Position numbers and translations under genes: made by a program. This document shows positions 24,530-33,360 of a DNA stretch of 64,000 nt, one piece after another. The first letter of the stretch is position 1. The number at the start of each line of letters is the position of its first letter. The stretch comes from Candidatus Margulisiibacteriota bacterium (lineage in GTDB: Bacteria; Margulisbacteria; WOR-1; O2-12-FULL-45-9; XYB2-FULL-48-7). The stretch lies in contig JBAZTH010000001.1 in assembly GCA_041661965.1 (NCBI GenBank), positions 186,001-250,000 on the forward strand. Direction: 5' to 3'. The notes below the pieces were generated by a model that saw nothing but the letters and a program-made list of their open reading frames with translations, was not told the DNA's origin and did not search any database.

Positions 24530-24964
24530 ATGGCAATTATCGTAACCAAGAATGCTGGGGAAACAATTGTTCTGGGAACACGGATCGGTTCGATTCTTCA
24601 AGCTAACGATTTGATTGCCCTGACCGGGACCCTGGGAGCCGGGAAGACTACCTTGATCCAGGGGATCGCGGCTGGCCTGGGGGTCAAGGATTACGTTACT
24701 TCGCCGACCTTTATTATTATCAATGAGTACCAAGGGCGCTTACCGCTTTACCATTTCGACCTCTACCGGCTGGAAGACCTTGGCTCGATCGAAGAGCTGG
24801 GGGTTGAGGAATATTTTCAGCGGGGCGGGGTCTGCCTGATCGAGTGGGCGGAGCGGATGACCGAGCTTTTACCGGCGAAAAGAGAAACGATCGAGATCAA
24901 ACTGATCGATGAAAATGAGAGGGAAATATGCGTCTCCTCGGGATTAGCAGCGCGACTAAAGTAG
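24530..24964 (+). CDS. tsaE: tRNA threonylcarbamoyladenosine ATPase TsaE
   Basis: A 144-residue P-loop ATPase of the TsaBDE complex that makes t6A37 in ANN-decoding tRNAs. Walker A GTLGAGKTTLIQG, SPTFIIINEY, YHFDLYRLED and LIEWAERM are diagnostic. It is in an operon with tsaB and rimI; tsaD is outside the window. It overlaps tsaB by 37 nt. Confidence 0.95.
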   Translation: MAIIVTKNAGETIVLGTRIGSILQANDLIALTGTLGAGKTTLIQGIAAGLGVKDYVTSPTFIIINEYQGRLPLYHFDLYRLEDLGSIEELGVEEYFQRGGVCLIEWAERMTELLPAKRETIEIKLIDENEREICVSSGLAARLK

Positions 24965-25587
24965 TCAGTATCGGCCTGATCGACGAGACCAAGGTTTTGG
25001 TCGAAACGACCGTGGCCGGCGCCCAGTCGGAACGGGTGATCTTCTACGTGAAAGAAGCGGGGATCGAACCGGAACAGCTCGAAGCGGTCGCCGTGGCGAT
25101 CGGTCCCGGTTCTTATTCGGGCTTAAGAGGGAGCGTCACCGCCGCCAAATCGCTGGCCCAGGCTTTAAATATTCCGATCGTGGGGGTCAATACCCTGGAA
25201 GCGATCGCTTATAATCTGATCGACATCGAAGGGACGATGGCGGTCGTCCTCGATGCCCGGGCCGACGAGTACAACTTCGCTTTATTCAGCGCCAAAGGCG
25301 GAAAACTCCAGCGGGTGACCAATGATCTGGTGGTTAAACTTGACGCCTTGGTTGAAAAATTAAAGAAGATCATCGGTCCGCTTCATTTAGTCGGTAATAT
25401 TAACGGCTTGAAGGAGCGGGGGTTAGGTGAGAATTTCTTTTTTGCTGAAGAGGCTCACTCTATTCCTTACGGTCTAAATGTCGCCCGGCTGGGGCTGGAG
25501 AAGATCAGGAACGGAGAGCGGGCTGATCTGCTTAAGCTGGCGCCTCATTATTCCCACAAACCGAATATCCGCGAGTATCATGATTGA
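24928..25587 (+). CDS. tsaB: tRNA threonylcarbamoyladenosine protein TsaB
   Basis: A 219-residue ASKHA-fold protein, the dimerisation partner of TsaD. The start MRLLGISSATKVVSIGL and the signature AIGPGSYSGLRGSVTAAKSLAQAL are typical, and VVLDARADEYNFALF follows. It overlaps tsaE upstream and rimI downstream (8 nt). The order tsaE-tsaB-rimI is common in bacteria. Confidence 0.94.
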   Translation: MRLLGISSATKVVSIGLIDETKVLVETTVAGAQSERVIFYVKEAGIEPEQLEAVAVAIGPGSYSGLRGSVTAAKSLAQALNIPIVGVNTLEAIAYNLIDIEGTMAVVLDARADEYNFALFSAKGGKLQRVTNDLVVKLDALVEKLKKIIGPLHLVGNINGLKERGLGENFFFAEEAHSIPYGLNVARLGLEKIRNGERADLLKLAPHYSHKPNIREYHD

Positions 25588-25993
25588 GATAATTCCCTTG
25601 AAAGAAAAAGAGATCGCCCAGGTCGTGGCGATCGAGGCGAAATGTTTCCGTTTCCCGAAACCGGAATCGATCTTCCGCGAGGATGAACATAAGTATCTGG
25701 TCGCGAAAGACGGCAATAAAGTGGTCGGCTACATTGGGATCGAGAAGGTCATCGACGAGACCCATATCATTAACATGGCGGTCGATCCCGATTACCGGGG
25801 GCAGGGGATCGCGAAACGTCTGATGCAGCATGTCTTAAACGACGAAGATGTCTTTTTCCTGGAGGTCAGGGCTTCCAACGAGACGGCGAAAAGCGTTTAC
25901 GAACGGTACGGTTTTAAAGTGATCAGTACCCGGAAACAGTATTATCCTGATAACGAAGACGCCCTGGTCATGAGGAGGATCCCATTTGAGTGA
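25580..25993 (+). CDS. rimI: Ribosomal-protein-S18-alanine N-acetyltransferase RimI
   Basis: A 137-residue GNAT acetyltransferase starting MIEIIPLKEKEI at 25580; the open frame runs further upstream but overlaps tsaB. The acetyl-CoA-binding loop is in VDPDYRGQGIAKRLM, followed by LEVRASNETAKSVYERYGFKV, the RimI hallmark. It acetylates the N-terminus of S18 in known species. Convergent with the next gene, with a 26-nt overlap. Confidence 0.9.
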   Translation: MIEIIPLKEKEIAQVVAIEAKCFRFPKPESIFREDEHKYLVAKDGNKVVGYIGIEKVIDETHIINMAVDPDYRGQGIAKRLMQHVLNDEDVFFLEVRASNETAKSVYERYGFKVISTRKQYYPDNEDALVMRRIPFE

Positions 25994-27194
25994 GCTGGTT
26001 TAGGATTTCCGCTTTCTTGGCTTCGATCTTGGCTCGAATTTGTTCGGCTTCTTCCGAAGTTCTCGCGACGACCACGTAGTCTTCGATAAAAGCTTTGCTG
26101 GGATCAAGCCCCGCGCCGGAGACTTTAATGCCTATTCTTTCCAATAAATAAAAGGGGATAAATTTAAGGCTGACTTCCCGCGCAAAAATATCCGGCTCAT
26201 CAGGAATTATTGGCGTCGGCGGGAGCAGAATTTCCGGGCAATCCGGCAGGGAACACAGGGTGGTTATAAATTTCTCTTCTTCGTGACGGTTGGCTGTCTG
26301 GCAAACTAACATCAAATCAAGATCGCTGTTCGTTCTGGCTTGGCCGCGGGCGGTGCTGCCGAATACAATAACTGCCCTGATATTTGGGGCTTGCCCGGCA
26401 GCCAAAAAATTGCGGACCAAGTCGATTCTTTTTCTTGATAGTTCTGGCGAAGCGGAAGTTGCGGGAGAAACGGGCTGGTTTGCTGTTTTTTCTTCTTGAG
26501 GAGGAACGCCAAGCGCAATGACATTCCCCCCTCCCAAACCGACATAATTACCGGCCGGGTCATAATCACAATCCGAGACCATTACGCAGCCTTTTGACAC
26601 AAGTTCCCGATGCGGCTTGAAAATTTCTTCGGTTTCAGTTGTTCCGATAATTGGTCTGCCCAAGCCGATCTCTTTATTCCCCTCGACAAAATAAACCCTT
26701 AAGTCAAAGTGACGTCTTAATAGAGAGGCCAAAGCGGTGCCAAATAGTTTTACCGCGAGGGGATCGACACTGGTCGCAATCTCGATCTTTCCCTGGCCAT
26801 TTACCAATATTTTGTCGAAATTATCTCGCCAACTGGTAGGGCCGTTTGTATTCAGATAAACCAAGCTAGCGTCACGGCAAAAACTAAAAAAAGTACCATT
26901 ATTTTCATGTGCCATTTCAAACGGCTTCCAGAGGTTGGGTTCCCGCACGATCTCCCATGTTTTACCGTTAATATCTCGCGTCTCGACCTCTCCCAAAATA
27001 GAAAGGGGAATTGGAGCCCGAGTGATGCGCGCTGATTCATCCTGATCAGAGGCCCGGACAACCCGATTCGAGCGGTCCCAATGGATGACTCCCAGCTCAT
27101 ATCCGCGGCAAGCCGGGAGCCGGTCGTGTTGCCACTGGGGATGTAATGTCTGCTGCGATCCGTAACCTTTCCTGTAGATAATTTGGATATTCAT
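25968..27194 (-). CDS. Uncharacterised protein with C-terminal nucleotidyltransferase domain
   Basis: A 408-residue protein from ATG 27194 (a GTG at 27206 is possible). The C-terminal third holds a minimal nucleotidyltransferase (pol-beta/MNT) signature: IVFGSTARGQARTNSDLDLML, with the GS and DxD metal site. The first 240 residues are not recognised and contain a glycine-rich NYVGLGGGNVIALG stretch. MNT domains occur in antitoxin (MNT-HEPN) and aminoglycoside nucleotidyltransferase families, but no HEPN partner is adjacent. It overlaps the rimI end and is divergent from metH. Confidence 0.65.
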   Translation of the reverse strand: MNIQIIYRKGYGSQQTLHPQWQHDRLPACRGYELGVIHWDRSNRVVRASDQDESARITRAPIPLSILGEVETRDINGKTWEIVREPNLWKPFEMAHENNGTFFSFCRDASLVYLNTNGPTSWRDNFDKILVNGQGKIEIATSVDPLAVKLFGTALASLLRRHFDLRVYFVEGNKEIGLGRPIIGTTETEEIFKPHRELVSKGCVMVSDCDYDPAGNYVGLGGGNVIALGVPPQEEKTANQPVSPATSASPELSRKRIDLVRNFLAAGQAPNIRAVIVFGSTARGQARTNSDLDLMLVCQTANRHEEEKFITTLCSLPDCPEILLPPTPIIPDEPDIFAREVSLKFIPFYLLERIGIKVSGAGLDPSKAFIEDYVVVARTSEEAEQIRAKIEAKKAEILNQLTQMGSSS

Positions 27195-27266
27195 AGAATT
27201 TATCACTGCTCTTATTTATCGTTGGCTGTACTGGTTGATTTCACTTTTTCGGCTATTTTTTCATGT

Positions 27267-27272
27267 TATAAT
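27267..27272 (+). promoter_or_regulatory. -10 box of metH (leaderless type)
   Basis: A perfect TATAAT ends 7 nt before the ATG at 27280. There is no Shine-Dalgarno. The -35 region is weak. Confidence 0.6.
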
Positions 27273-27279
27273 TTCAATA

Positions 27280-29718
27280 ATGAACAAATTTTTAACCGAG
27301 TTGAAGAAGCGGATTCTAGTCATCGACGGCGCCATGGGGACCCAGCTGATGGAGCGGGGGATCCGGCCGGACGATTGCTTTGACGCCCAAAACCTGAAAA
27401 ACCCGGAAGCGGTTTATGCCGTCCATAAAGCTTACGCCGAGGCGGGGGCCGACATTCTCGAAACGAACACCTTTGGCGCCAACCGGATCAAACTGGCCGA
27501 GTATGGTTTAGCCGATAAAGTAAAAGAGATCAATGAAGCGGCGGTCAAACTGGCCAGACGGGCAATTGGAGAAAATGGTTTTGTTTGCGGTTCGATTGGG
27601 CCGATCGGCCAACTTTTGGAACCGATGGGAGGGCTGACTTTTGACCAGGCGGTTGAAACCTTTGCCGAGCAGGCCAAAGCGCTGGCCGAGGCCGGAGCTG
27701 ACCTTATTTGCCTGGAGACGATCTCCGACCTGCAGGAGATGCGCGCCGGGGTGATCGCGGCCAAAAGCGTGACTAGCCTGCCGATCATCGCCAGCATGAC
27801 TTACGACGAAGGGGAGACGACGGTCTCTGGCACGACGCCCGAGGCGGCGGCCGTTGTCCTGCAAGCTCTTGGGGCCGATATCCTTTCCGCCAACTGTTCG
27901 GCCGGTCCGGAAGGACTGCTCAAAGTTGCCGAGAGATTGTTGAAAGTGACCAACCTGCCGGTCATGATCATGCCGAACGCCGGAATGCCGGTCTTGGAGA
28001 ACGGTAAAGCGGTCTACAAGATGACCCCGGAAGAATTTGCCAAACATCTGACGAAAGCCTTCAAACTCGGCATTAGTATCGTCGGTGGTTGTTGCGGCAC
28101 GAACCCTAGGCACATAAAAGCGTTGAAGACGGCCCTCACCCCCGACCCCTCTCCCTCTGGGAGAGGGGTGGAGCGTAGCGACGGGGTGAGGGCTGTTCGT
28201 TTTTCCAGCCGGACCAAGATGATCGCGCCGGACGGTTTTATCGCCGTCGGGGAGAAGATCAATCCGACCGGACGGAAACTCTTCCGGGAAGAGCTCAAGG
28301 CGGGTAAATTTAAAATTGTTCGGGCGGAAGCGGAGAACCAGACCAAACATGGGGCGACTCTGCTTGACGTCAACGTTTCGGTCGCTAAGATCGACGATGT
28401 CGCCGCGATGAAACAGGCGGTGATCATCGCGTCGACCGCTTCGCAGCAGCCTTTGTCGATCGACAGCCCCAATCCGGCGGCGCTGGAAGCCGGGCTGAAA
28501 GCCTTTTGCGGCCGGGGGTTGGTCAATTCAGTTAATGGTAAAGAAGAAAGCCTGAAAACAATTATTCCGCTGGCGAAAAAATACGGCGCCGCGCTGATCG
28601 GCCTGGTCCTCGACGACCAGGGGATACCGGAAACCGTCGACCAGAAAGTGGCGATCGCCGGGAAGATTATCAAAGCGACCGACGCGGCCGGGATCCCGCG
28701 CGATCAGGTCTTTATTGATAATCTGGCGATGACGGTCGGGGTCGGGATCAAAGGAGCGTTGGACACTTTGGCCGCTATCCCGATCGTTAAAGAGAAGTTT
28801 GGCGTCAGGACGATCCTGGGGGTGAGCAATGTTTCGCATGGGATGCCGAACCGCTCTAAACTTAATAATCTCTATTTGAAACTCTGCCTGCTTAATGGCC
28901 TTGATGCCGGGATCGTCGATATTACCGATCCGGCGACGAAAGAGGCGATTGAATTTGCCGCCAAGATAAAAGGGAAGGCTAAGGCGGAGGCCGAGGTTAA
29001 GTTGCTTGAGGAATTTAAGCGAGCGGCGGAGGAGAAGGGGGAAGCGGAACAGCGGGATACGAGCGCCAGCGCGGTTAAGCAGTATCCGGAAACGCTCGGC
29101 GGGATCGAAGCGGCGGTGATCGAAGGGGACAACGAGATAGTTGTCGATCTGACCGCAAAACTGCTGGCTAAAGGCGAAGCGCCGCAAAAGATCATCGATC
29201 AGGCGCTGGTCAAAGGGATGGAAAAGGTCGGGAAAGACTTCTCGGCCAAGAAAATCTTTCTGCCGCAAGTCATGGCTTCGGCCGAAGCGATGAAGGCCGG
29301 TTTCGCGATCTGCAAGGAACGGATCCCGGCGGGGGAAGTCAGGAAGGTCGGCAAGGTTATTTTGGCGACGGTCAAGGGGGATGTCCACGATATCGGCAAA
29401 AACATCGTCAAAATGATGCTGGAGAACCACGGGTTTGAAGTCCTGGATTTGGGGAAAGATGTTCCGTCCGAGACGATCCTGATCACCGCAAAACGGGAAA
29501 AGCCAAACGCCATCTGTCTTTCCGCTCTTCTGACGACGACGATGGTCGAGATGGAGCAGGTCGGCAAAGAGCTGAAAAAAGCCGGGCTTGATATTCCGAT
29601 CATGGTTGGCGGGGCGGTCGTGACCGACGATTATGCCGAAGAGATCGGGGCCTTCTACAGCGCCGACGCGGTCGGGGCGGTTGACTTGGCGAAAAGATTG
29701 ATCAAAAAGATCGGTTAA
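27280..29718 (+). CDS. metH: Cobalamin-dependent methionine synthase, short form
   Basis: An 812-residue MetH: homocysteine-binding barrel (about 1-285, zinc ligands in SANCSAGP and VGGCCGTNP), methyltetrahydrofolate-binding pterin domain (about 310-560, VGEKINPTGRKLF), B12 cap and B12-binding Rossmann domain (about 595-812) with the cobalt-ligand motif DVHDIG at 701-706 (His703). The C-terminal SAM-dependent reactivation domain of E. coli MetH is absent, so reactivation must differ or be in trans. A palindromic repeat is inserted in frame at residues 285-305. Start at 27280 fits the TATAAT 7 nt upstream. Confidence 0.94.
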   Translation: MNKFLTELKKRILVIDGAMGTQLMERGIRPDDCFDAQNLKNPEAVYAVHKAYAEAGADILETNTFGANRIKLAEYGLADKVKEINEAAVKLARRAIGENGFVCGSIGPIGQLLEPMGGLTFDQAVETFAEQAKALAEAGADLICLETISDLQEMRAGVIAAKSVTSLPIIASMTYDEGETTVSGTTPEAAAVVLQALGADILSANCSAGPEGLLKVAERLLKVTNLPVMIMPNAGMPVLENGKAVYKMTPEEFAKHLTKAFKLGISIVGGCCGTNPRHIKALKTALTPDPSPSGRGVERSDGVRAVRFSSRTKMIAPDGFIAVGEKINPTGRKLFREELKAGKFKIVRAEAENQTKHGATLLDVNVSVAKIDDVAAMKQAVIIASTASQQPLSIDSPNPAALEAGLKAFCGRGLVNSVNGKEESLKTIIPLAKKYGAALIGLVLDDQGIPETVDQKVAIAGKIIKATDAAGIPRDQVFIDNLAMTVGVGIKGALDTLAAIPIVKEKFGVRTILGVSNVSHGMPNRSKLNNLYLKLCLLNGLDAGIVDITDPATKEAIEFAAKIKGKAKAEAEVKLLEEFKRAAEEKGEAEQRDTSASAVKQYPETLGGIEAAVIEGDNEIVVDLTAKLLAKGEAPQKIIDQALVKGMEKVGKDFSAKKIFLPQVMASAEAMKAGFAICKERIPAGEVRKVGKVILATVKGDVHDIGKNIVKMMLENHGFEVLDLGKDVPSETILITAKREKPNAICLSALLTTTMVEMEQVGKELKKAGLDIPIMVGGAVVTDDYAEEIGAFYSADAVGAVDLAKRLIKKIG
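28132..28193. repeat. Palindromic repeat inserted in frame in metH
   Basis: Outer arms GCCCTCACCCC (28132-28142) and GGGGTGAGGGC (28183-28193), inner arms CCCCTCTCCC (28146-28155) and GGGAGAGGGG (28159-28168). This is the CCCTCACCC/CTCTCCC element scattered through many bacterial genomes. Here it is translated, giving LTPDPSPSGRGVERSDGVR, between the homocysteine and folate domains. Confidence 0.9.
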
Positions 29719-29781
29719 TTAGTCGTTAGACATCTTAGTTAGCAATTGGTAAAATTAGGCCGTTCAAACGGGAGGGACATA

Positions 29782-30570
29782 ATGGACAGGTTCAAGATCC
29801 TCGTTTTGATCACGGTCCTGCTTGTTGGCGCCGCTTTCGGCTGGTATTTTTACCAGCAGAAGCACAACGGGAAGTTGACCGCCTCCGGCACGATCGAAGG
29901 GACCGAAGTGACGGTCAGCAGTAAAGTGACCGGAAAAGTTTCCGTGATCCTGGTCGACGAAGGGTTGACCGTCAACGAGGGGGATGTTCTGGCTTCGATC
30001 GAAGCCGAAGAATTGGGGGAAGCCCTAAAAAGCGCCCAGGCCCGCTACAAGATCGCCAAAGATGATTTAGATCGCAGCCAACAGCTCTACCGCGATCGGA
30101 TGATCAGCCAACAGCAGTACGAAGGGGCCGGGTCCTCCCTTGATATCGCCGCTGCCGCGTTGGAAATAGCCAGGCTCCAAGTTGAGAATACCACCATCAC
30201 CGCGCCGATCTCCGGAATCGTCCTGGTCAAAGCGATCGAGCGGGGAGAACTGGCGACGATCGGTTCGCCGATCGCCACCCTGGCCGACCTGACTAAAGTC
30301 AAACTGACCGTTTACTTGCCGGAACAAAACATCGGTCAGGTTAATTTGGGCGAAGAAGTGAAAATATCGGTCGATTCTTTTCCCGGCGCAATCTTTGCCG
30401 GTCGGGTCGTTTATATCTCGGACCGGGCTGAATTTACCCCTAAATCGATCCAGACCAAAGAGGAGCGGACGACCCAGGTCTTCGCGATCAGGATCGAGAT
30501 CCCCAACCCGGAACTTAAACTTAAGCCCGGGATGCCGGCGGACGCCGAGTTTCCATGGACTTCGCGATAA
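29782..30570 (+). CDS. HlyD-family periplasmic adaptor (YbhG-like)
   Basis: A 262-residue membrane-fusion protein starting MDRFKILVLI after a GGGAGGG ribosome site. One N-terminal helix, a biotinyl-lipoyl half (GTIEGTEVTVSSKVTGKVSVI), a coiled-coil hairpin (about 80-140), the second lipoyl half (TITAPISGIVLVKAIERGE) and a beta-barrel. It links the following ABC exporter to an outer-membrane channel. It overlaps the first ATPase gene by 16 nt. The gene set is that of E. coli YbhGFSR. Confidence 0.88.
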   Translation: MDRFKILVLITVLLVGAAFGWYFYQQKHNGKLTASGTIEGTEVTVSSKVTGKVSVILVDEGLTVNEGDVLASIEAEELGEALKSAQARYKIAKDDLDRSQQLYRDRMISQQQYEGAGSSLDIAAAALEIARLQVENTTITAPISGIVLVKAIERGELATIGSPIATLADLTKVKLTVYLPEQNIGQVNLGEEVKISVDSFPGAIFAGRVVYISDRAEFTPKSIQTKEERTTQVFAIRIEIPNPELKLKPGMPADAEFPWTSR

Positions 30571-31280
30571 CGACCAGCGGCCTGACAAAAAAATTCAACG
30601 GGCTGACCGCGGTTTCAAGCCTTGATCTGCAGGTTCGCTCCGGCGAGATTTTCGGCTTGGTCGGTCCCGACGGGGCCGGCAAGACCACCACTTTGCGGAT
30701 GCTCTCGACCGCCATGGAGCAGTCGGATGGCGAGGCGCTGATCCTCGGCCTTAACGTGAAGACCGACGAAGAGCGGATCCGCGATAAGATCGGTTACATG
30801 CCCCAGCGTTTCAGCCTTTACCCCGATTTAACGGTTGATGAGAACATCGATTTTTACGCCGAGATCTACCAGGTGAAAAAAAGCGAGCTTCTGCCCCGCA
30901 AAAAACGATTGCTGGAATTTACCAACCTGGCGCCGTTCATCAAACGGCGCGGGGGCCAGTTGTCCGGCGGGATGCAAAAGAAGCTGGGCCTGGCTTGCAA
31001 CCTGATCCACACGCCGGAAGTTCTCTTCCTTGATGAACCGACGACCGGGGTCGATCCAATCTCCCGGCGGGAGTTCTGGCGGATCCTTTACGGCTTGAGC
31101 GGCGTGACCATTATAGTTTCGACTCCTTACATGGACGAGGCGGAACGCTGTAATCGGGTCGGCCTCATCCGGGAAGGGCGGCTGCTGGTCTGCGACACCC
31201 CGGCGGAAGTTAAGCGCCGGGCCGGGGCCAAGACTTTGGAAGAGGCTTTTATCAATCTGGTTGAGGGGGCCGCGAAATGA
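30555..31280 (+). CDS. ABC exporter ATPase, first copy (YbhF N-half-like)
   Basis: A 241-residue ATP-binding protein: Walker A VGPDGAGKTTTL, signature LSGGMQKKLGLA, Walker B VLFLDEPTTGVDP. Motifs are intact, so it is probably the hydrolysing site of a heterodimer with the next gene. In E. coli YbhF the two are fused; here they are separate, overlapping by 4 nt (ATGA). Confidence 0.92.
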   Translation: MDFAITTSGLTKKFNGLTAVSSLDLQVRSGEIFGLVGPDGAGKTTTLRMLSTAMEQSDGEALILGLNVKTDEERIRDKIGYMPQRFSLYPDLTVDENIDFYAEIYQVKKSELLPRKKRLLEFTNLAPFIKRRGGQLSGGMQKKLGLACNLIHTPEVLFLDEPTTGVDPISRREFWRILYGLSGVTIIVSTPYMDEAERCNRVGLIREGRLLVCDTPAEVKRRAGAKTLEEAFINLVEGAAK

Positions 31281-32230
31281 GCGGCCCGGCGATCGAAGTC
31301 AAGGGGCTAAGCAAAAGATTCGGTTCTTTTACAGCGGTCGACACCATCAACTTTGACGTTAAGAAAGGCGAAATTTTCGGCTTCCTTGGGCCGAACGGCG
31401 CCGGTAAGACGACGACGATCCGGATGCTTTGCGGCTTGGTGACGCCGACCGGGGGGGAGGGGTTGGTTGGGGGGCTGGATATCCGGCGGCAGGGGGAAAA
31501 GATCAAGGAAAATATTGGCTATATGTCGCAGAAGTTTTCCCTTTACGATGACCTGACGGTCGGCGAGAACATCGATTTTTACGCCGGGATCTATCAGACT
31601 AAAAAAGAGACCCGGGCGGCCAAGAAGCGGTCGATTGTCGAACAGGCCGAACTGATCGGCAAAGAACGAGTTTTGACCGCGAATCTGGCCACCTCCATTA
31701 AACAACATTTGGCGCTGGGGTGCGCCCTGATCCATGAGCCGAGGATCGTTTTTCTCGACGAACCGACCGCCGGCGTCGATCCGCTTTCCCGGCGCAAGTT
31801 TTGGAATATTATTGATAATCTTTCCGCTCAAGGAGTGACGACGCTGGTCACCACCCATTACATGGACGAAGCGGAACGCTGCGATCGGATCGCTTTGATC
31901 AGCGATGGTCGGATCATCGCCTGCGATACGCCGGCGAAGCTGAAGAGCACGGCGATGAAAGGGGTGCTCCTGGAGATCGAGTGCGACGACGTCATGGCGG
32001 GGTTGGAGGTCATAAGGGGGCGGCCGATAATCCTCGACCTGACCCTCTACGGACTTTTTCTCCACGTCGTGGTGGAAAAAGAGAGCCAGGGGGCCGAATT
32101 GCGTGAAGTTTTGGTTAAAAATAAGATCGAGGTCCGGCGGATCGAGAAGATCATCCCGTCCTTGGAAGATGTCTTTGTTTTTATGGTCGAAGAGCAGGCC
32201 AGAAATAAAGCGCGGGGGGCCGGGCAATGA
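31277..32230 (+). CDS. ABC exporter ATPase, second copy with degenerate signature
   Basis: A 317-residue ATP-binding protein: Walker A LGPNGAGKTTTI and Walker B IVFLDEPTAGVDP are intact, but the LSGGQ signature position reads LATSIKQHLALG. The C-terminal 85 residues form an accessory domain common in drug-type ABC ATPases. The altered signature suggests an asymmetric pair with the preceding ATPase, one composite site being degenerate. It overlaps its neighbours by 4 nt on both sides. Confidence 0.9.
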   Translation: MSGPAIEVKGLSKRFGSFTAVDTINFDVKKGEIFGFLGPNGAGKTTTIRMLCGLVTPTGGEGLVGGLDIRRQGEKIKENIGYMSQKFSLYDDLTVGENIDFYAGIYQTKKETRAAKKRSIVEQAELIGKERVLTANLATSIKQHLALGCALIHEPRIVFLDEPTAGVDPLSRRKFWNIIDNLSAQGVTTLVTTHYMDEAERCDRIALISDGRIIACDTPAKLKSTAMKGVLLEIECDDVMAGLEVIRGRPIILDLTLYGLFLHVVVEKESQGAELREVLVKNKIEVRRIEKIIPSLEDVFVFMVEEQARNKARGAGQ

Positions 32231-33360
32231 TCAAACGATTGCTGCCGATCATGAAAAAGGAGTTCCGGCACCTGATCCGCGATCCGCGTTCGCTGGCGAT
32301 CACGTTTTTTATGCCGGTCGTTCTGCTTTTCCTCTACAGCTACGCGGTCTCCTTTGACGTTAAGAACATTCCGACGGCGGTCTTCGACCAGGACCGGACC
32401 CCGGTCAGCCGCGATTTTATCGCCCGTTTCGCCAACAGCGGCTATTTCAATATTGAAGAATATTTGACCTCGGCCGGACAGTTCGGCGACCGCCTGGATC
32501 GGGGGCAAACCAAAGTCATCATTAATATCCCGCCCCGGTTCGGGGCCAAAGTCCAGGCGGGGGAAAAGGCCGAACTTCAGGTCTTGGTCGACGGGGCCGA
32601 CCCGACCTGGGCCTCGTCGGCGATCGGTTACGTCAACGGGATCGCGCTGGAGTATTCCCAGGGCTTGATCGCTCCGATCCTGATCAAGCGGGGGATAAGG
32701 GGGCGGCTTGCCCAGCCGATCGAGCTGGTCTCGCGGATCTGGTACAACGAAACATTGCGCAGCCTCAATTTTTATCTCCCCGGCCTGATCTGTATCATTT
32801 TAATGCAAATGGCGGCGATCCTGACCTCTTTGACCATTGTTTCCGAAAAAGAACAGGGGACGCTGGAAGGGTTGGTGGTCAGTCCGGTCCGGAAAAACGA
32901 ACTGATGCTGGGTAAAGTCATCCCTTACGTCGTCATCGCTTTTTTTGATATCATGATGATCACCGCCCTCGGGGTCTTTTGGTTCAAAGTCCCGCTCAAA
33001 GGCGATTTTTTTCTGTTGATCGTCAGTTCCTTCATTTTTCTGGTCGGCGCCATGGCGATTGGCGTCATGGTCTCGACGATCGCCAAGACCAGCCAGGAGG
33101 CGATGCAGGTCGCGACTTTCGCGACGATGCTTCCGTCGCTGCTCCTGTCCGGTTTTATTTTTCCAATTGAAAATATGCCCTGGCTTCTTCAGGGGATATC
33201 GTACCTGATACCGGCCCGGTACTATTTGCGCATCCTGCGCGATCTTTTCCTTAAAGGGGTCGGGATAAGCTCTTTTTGGCCCGACCTTTTGGGGCTGGCC
33301 GTTCTTTCGTTCGTTTTTATGTTTATCAGTGTCCGGCTTTTTAAAAAGAGGATTGAATGA
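32227..33360 (+). CDS. ABC-2 type permease (YbhS-like)
   Basis: A 377-residue ABC-2 permease: one N-terminal helix (about 25-45), an extracytoplasmic domain (about 45-175) and five C-terminal helices, with the family motif EKEQGTLEGLVVSPVR. It pairs with the next permease to form the membrane core. The start overlaps the preceding ATPase (ATGA) and the end overlaps the next start. Confidence 0.9.
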   Translation: MIKRLLPIMKKEFRHLIRDPRSLAITFFMPVVLLFLYSYAVSFDVKNIPTAVFDQDRTPVSRDFIARFANSGYFNIEEYLTSAGQFGDRLDRGQTKVIINIPPRFGAKVQAGEKAELQVLVDGADPTWASSAIGYVNGIALEYSQGLIAPILIKRGIRGRLAQPIELVSRIWYNETLRSLNFYLPGLICIILMQMAAILTSLTIVSEKEQGTLEGLVVSPVRKNELMLGKVIPYVVIAFFDIMMITALGVFWFKVPLKGDFFLLIVSSFIFLVGAMAIGVMVSTIAKTSQEAMQVATFATMLPSLLLSGFIFPIENMPWLLQGISYLIPARYYLRILRDLFLKGVGISSFWPDLLGLAVLSFVFMFISVRLFKKRIE

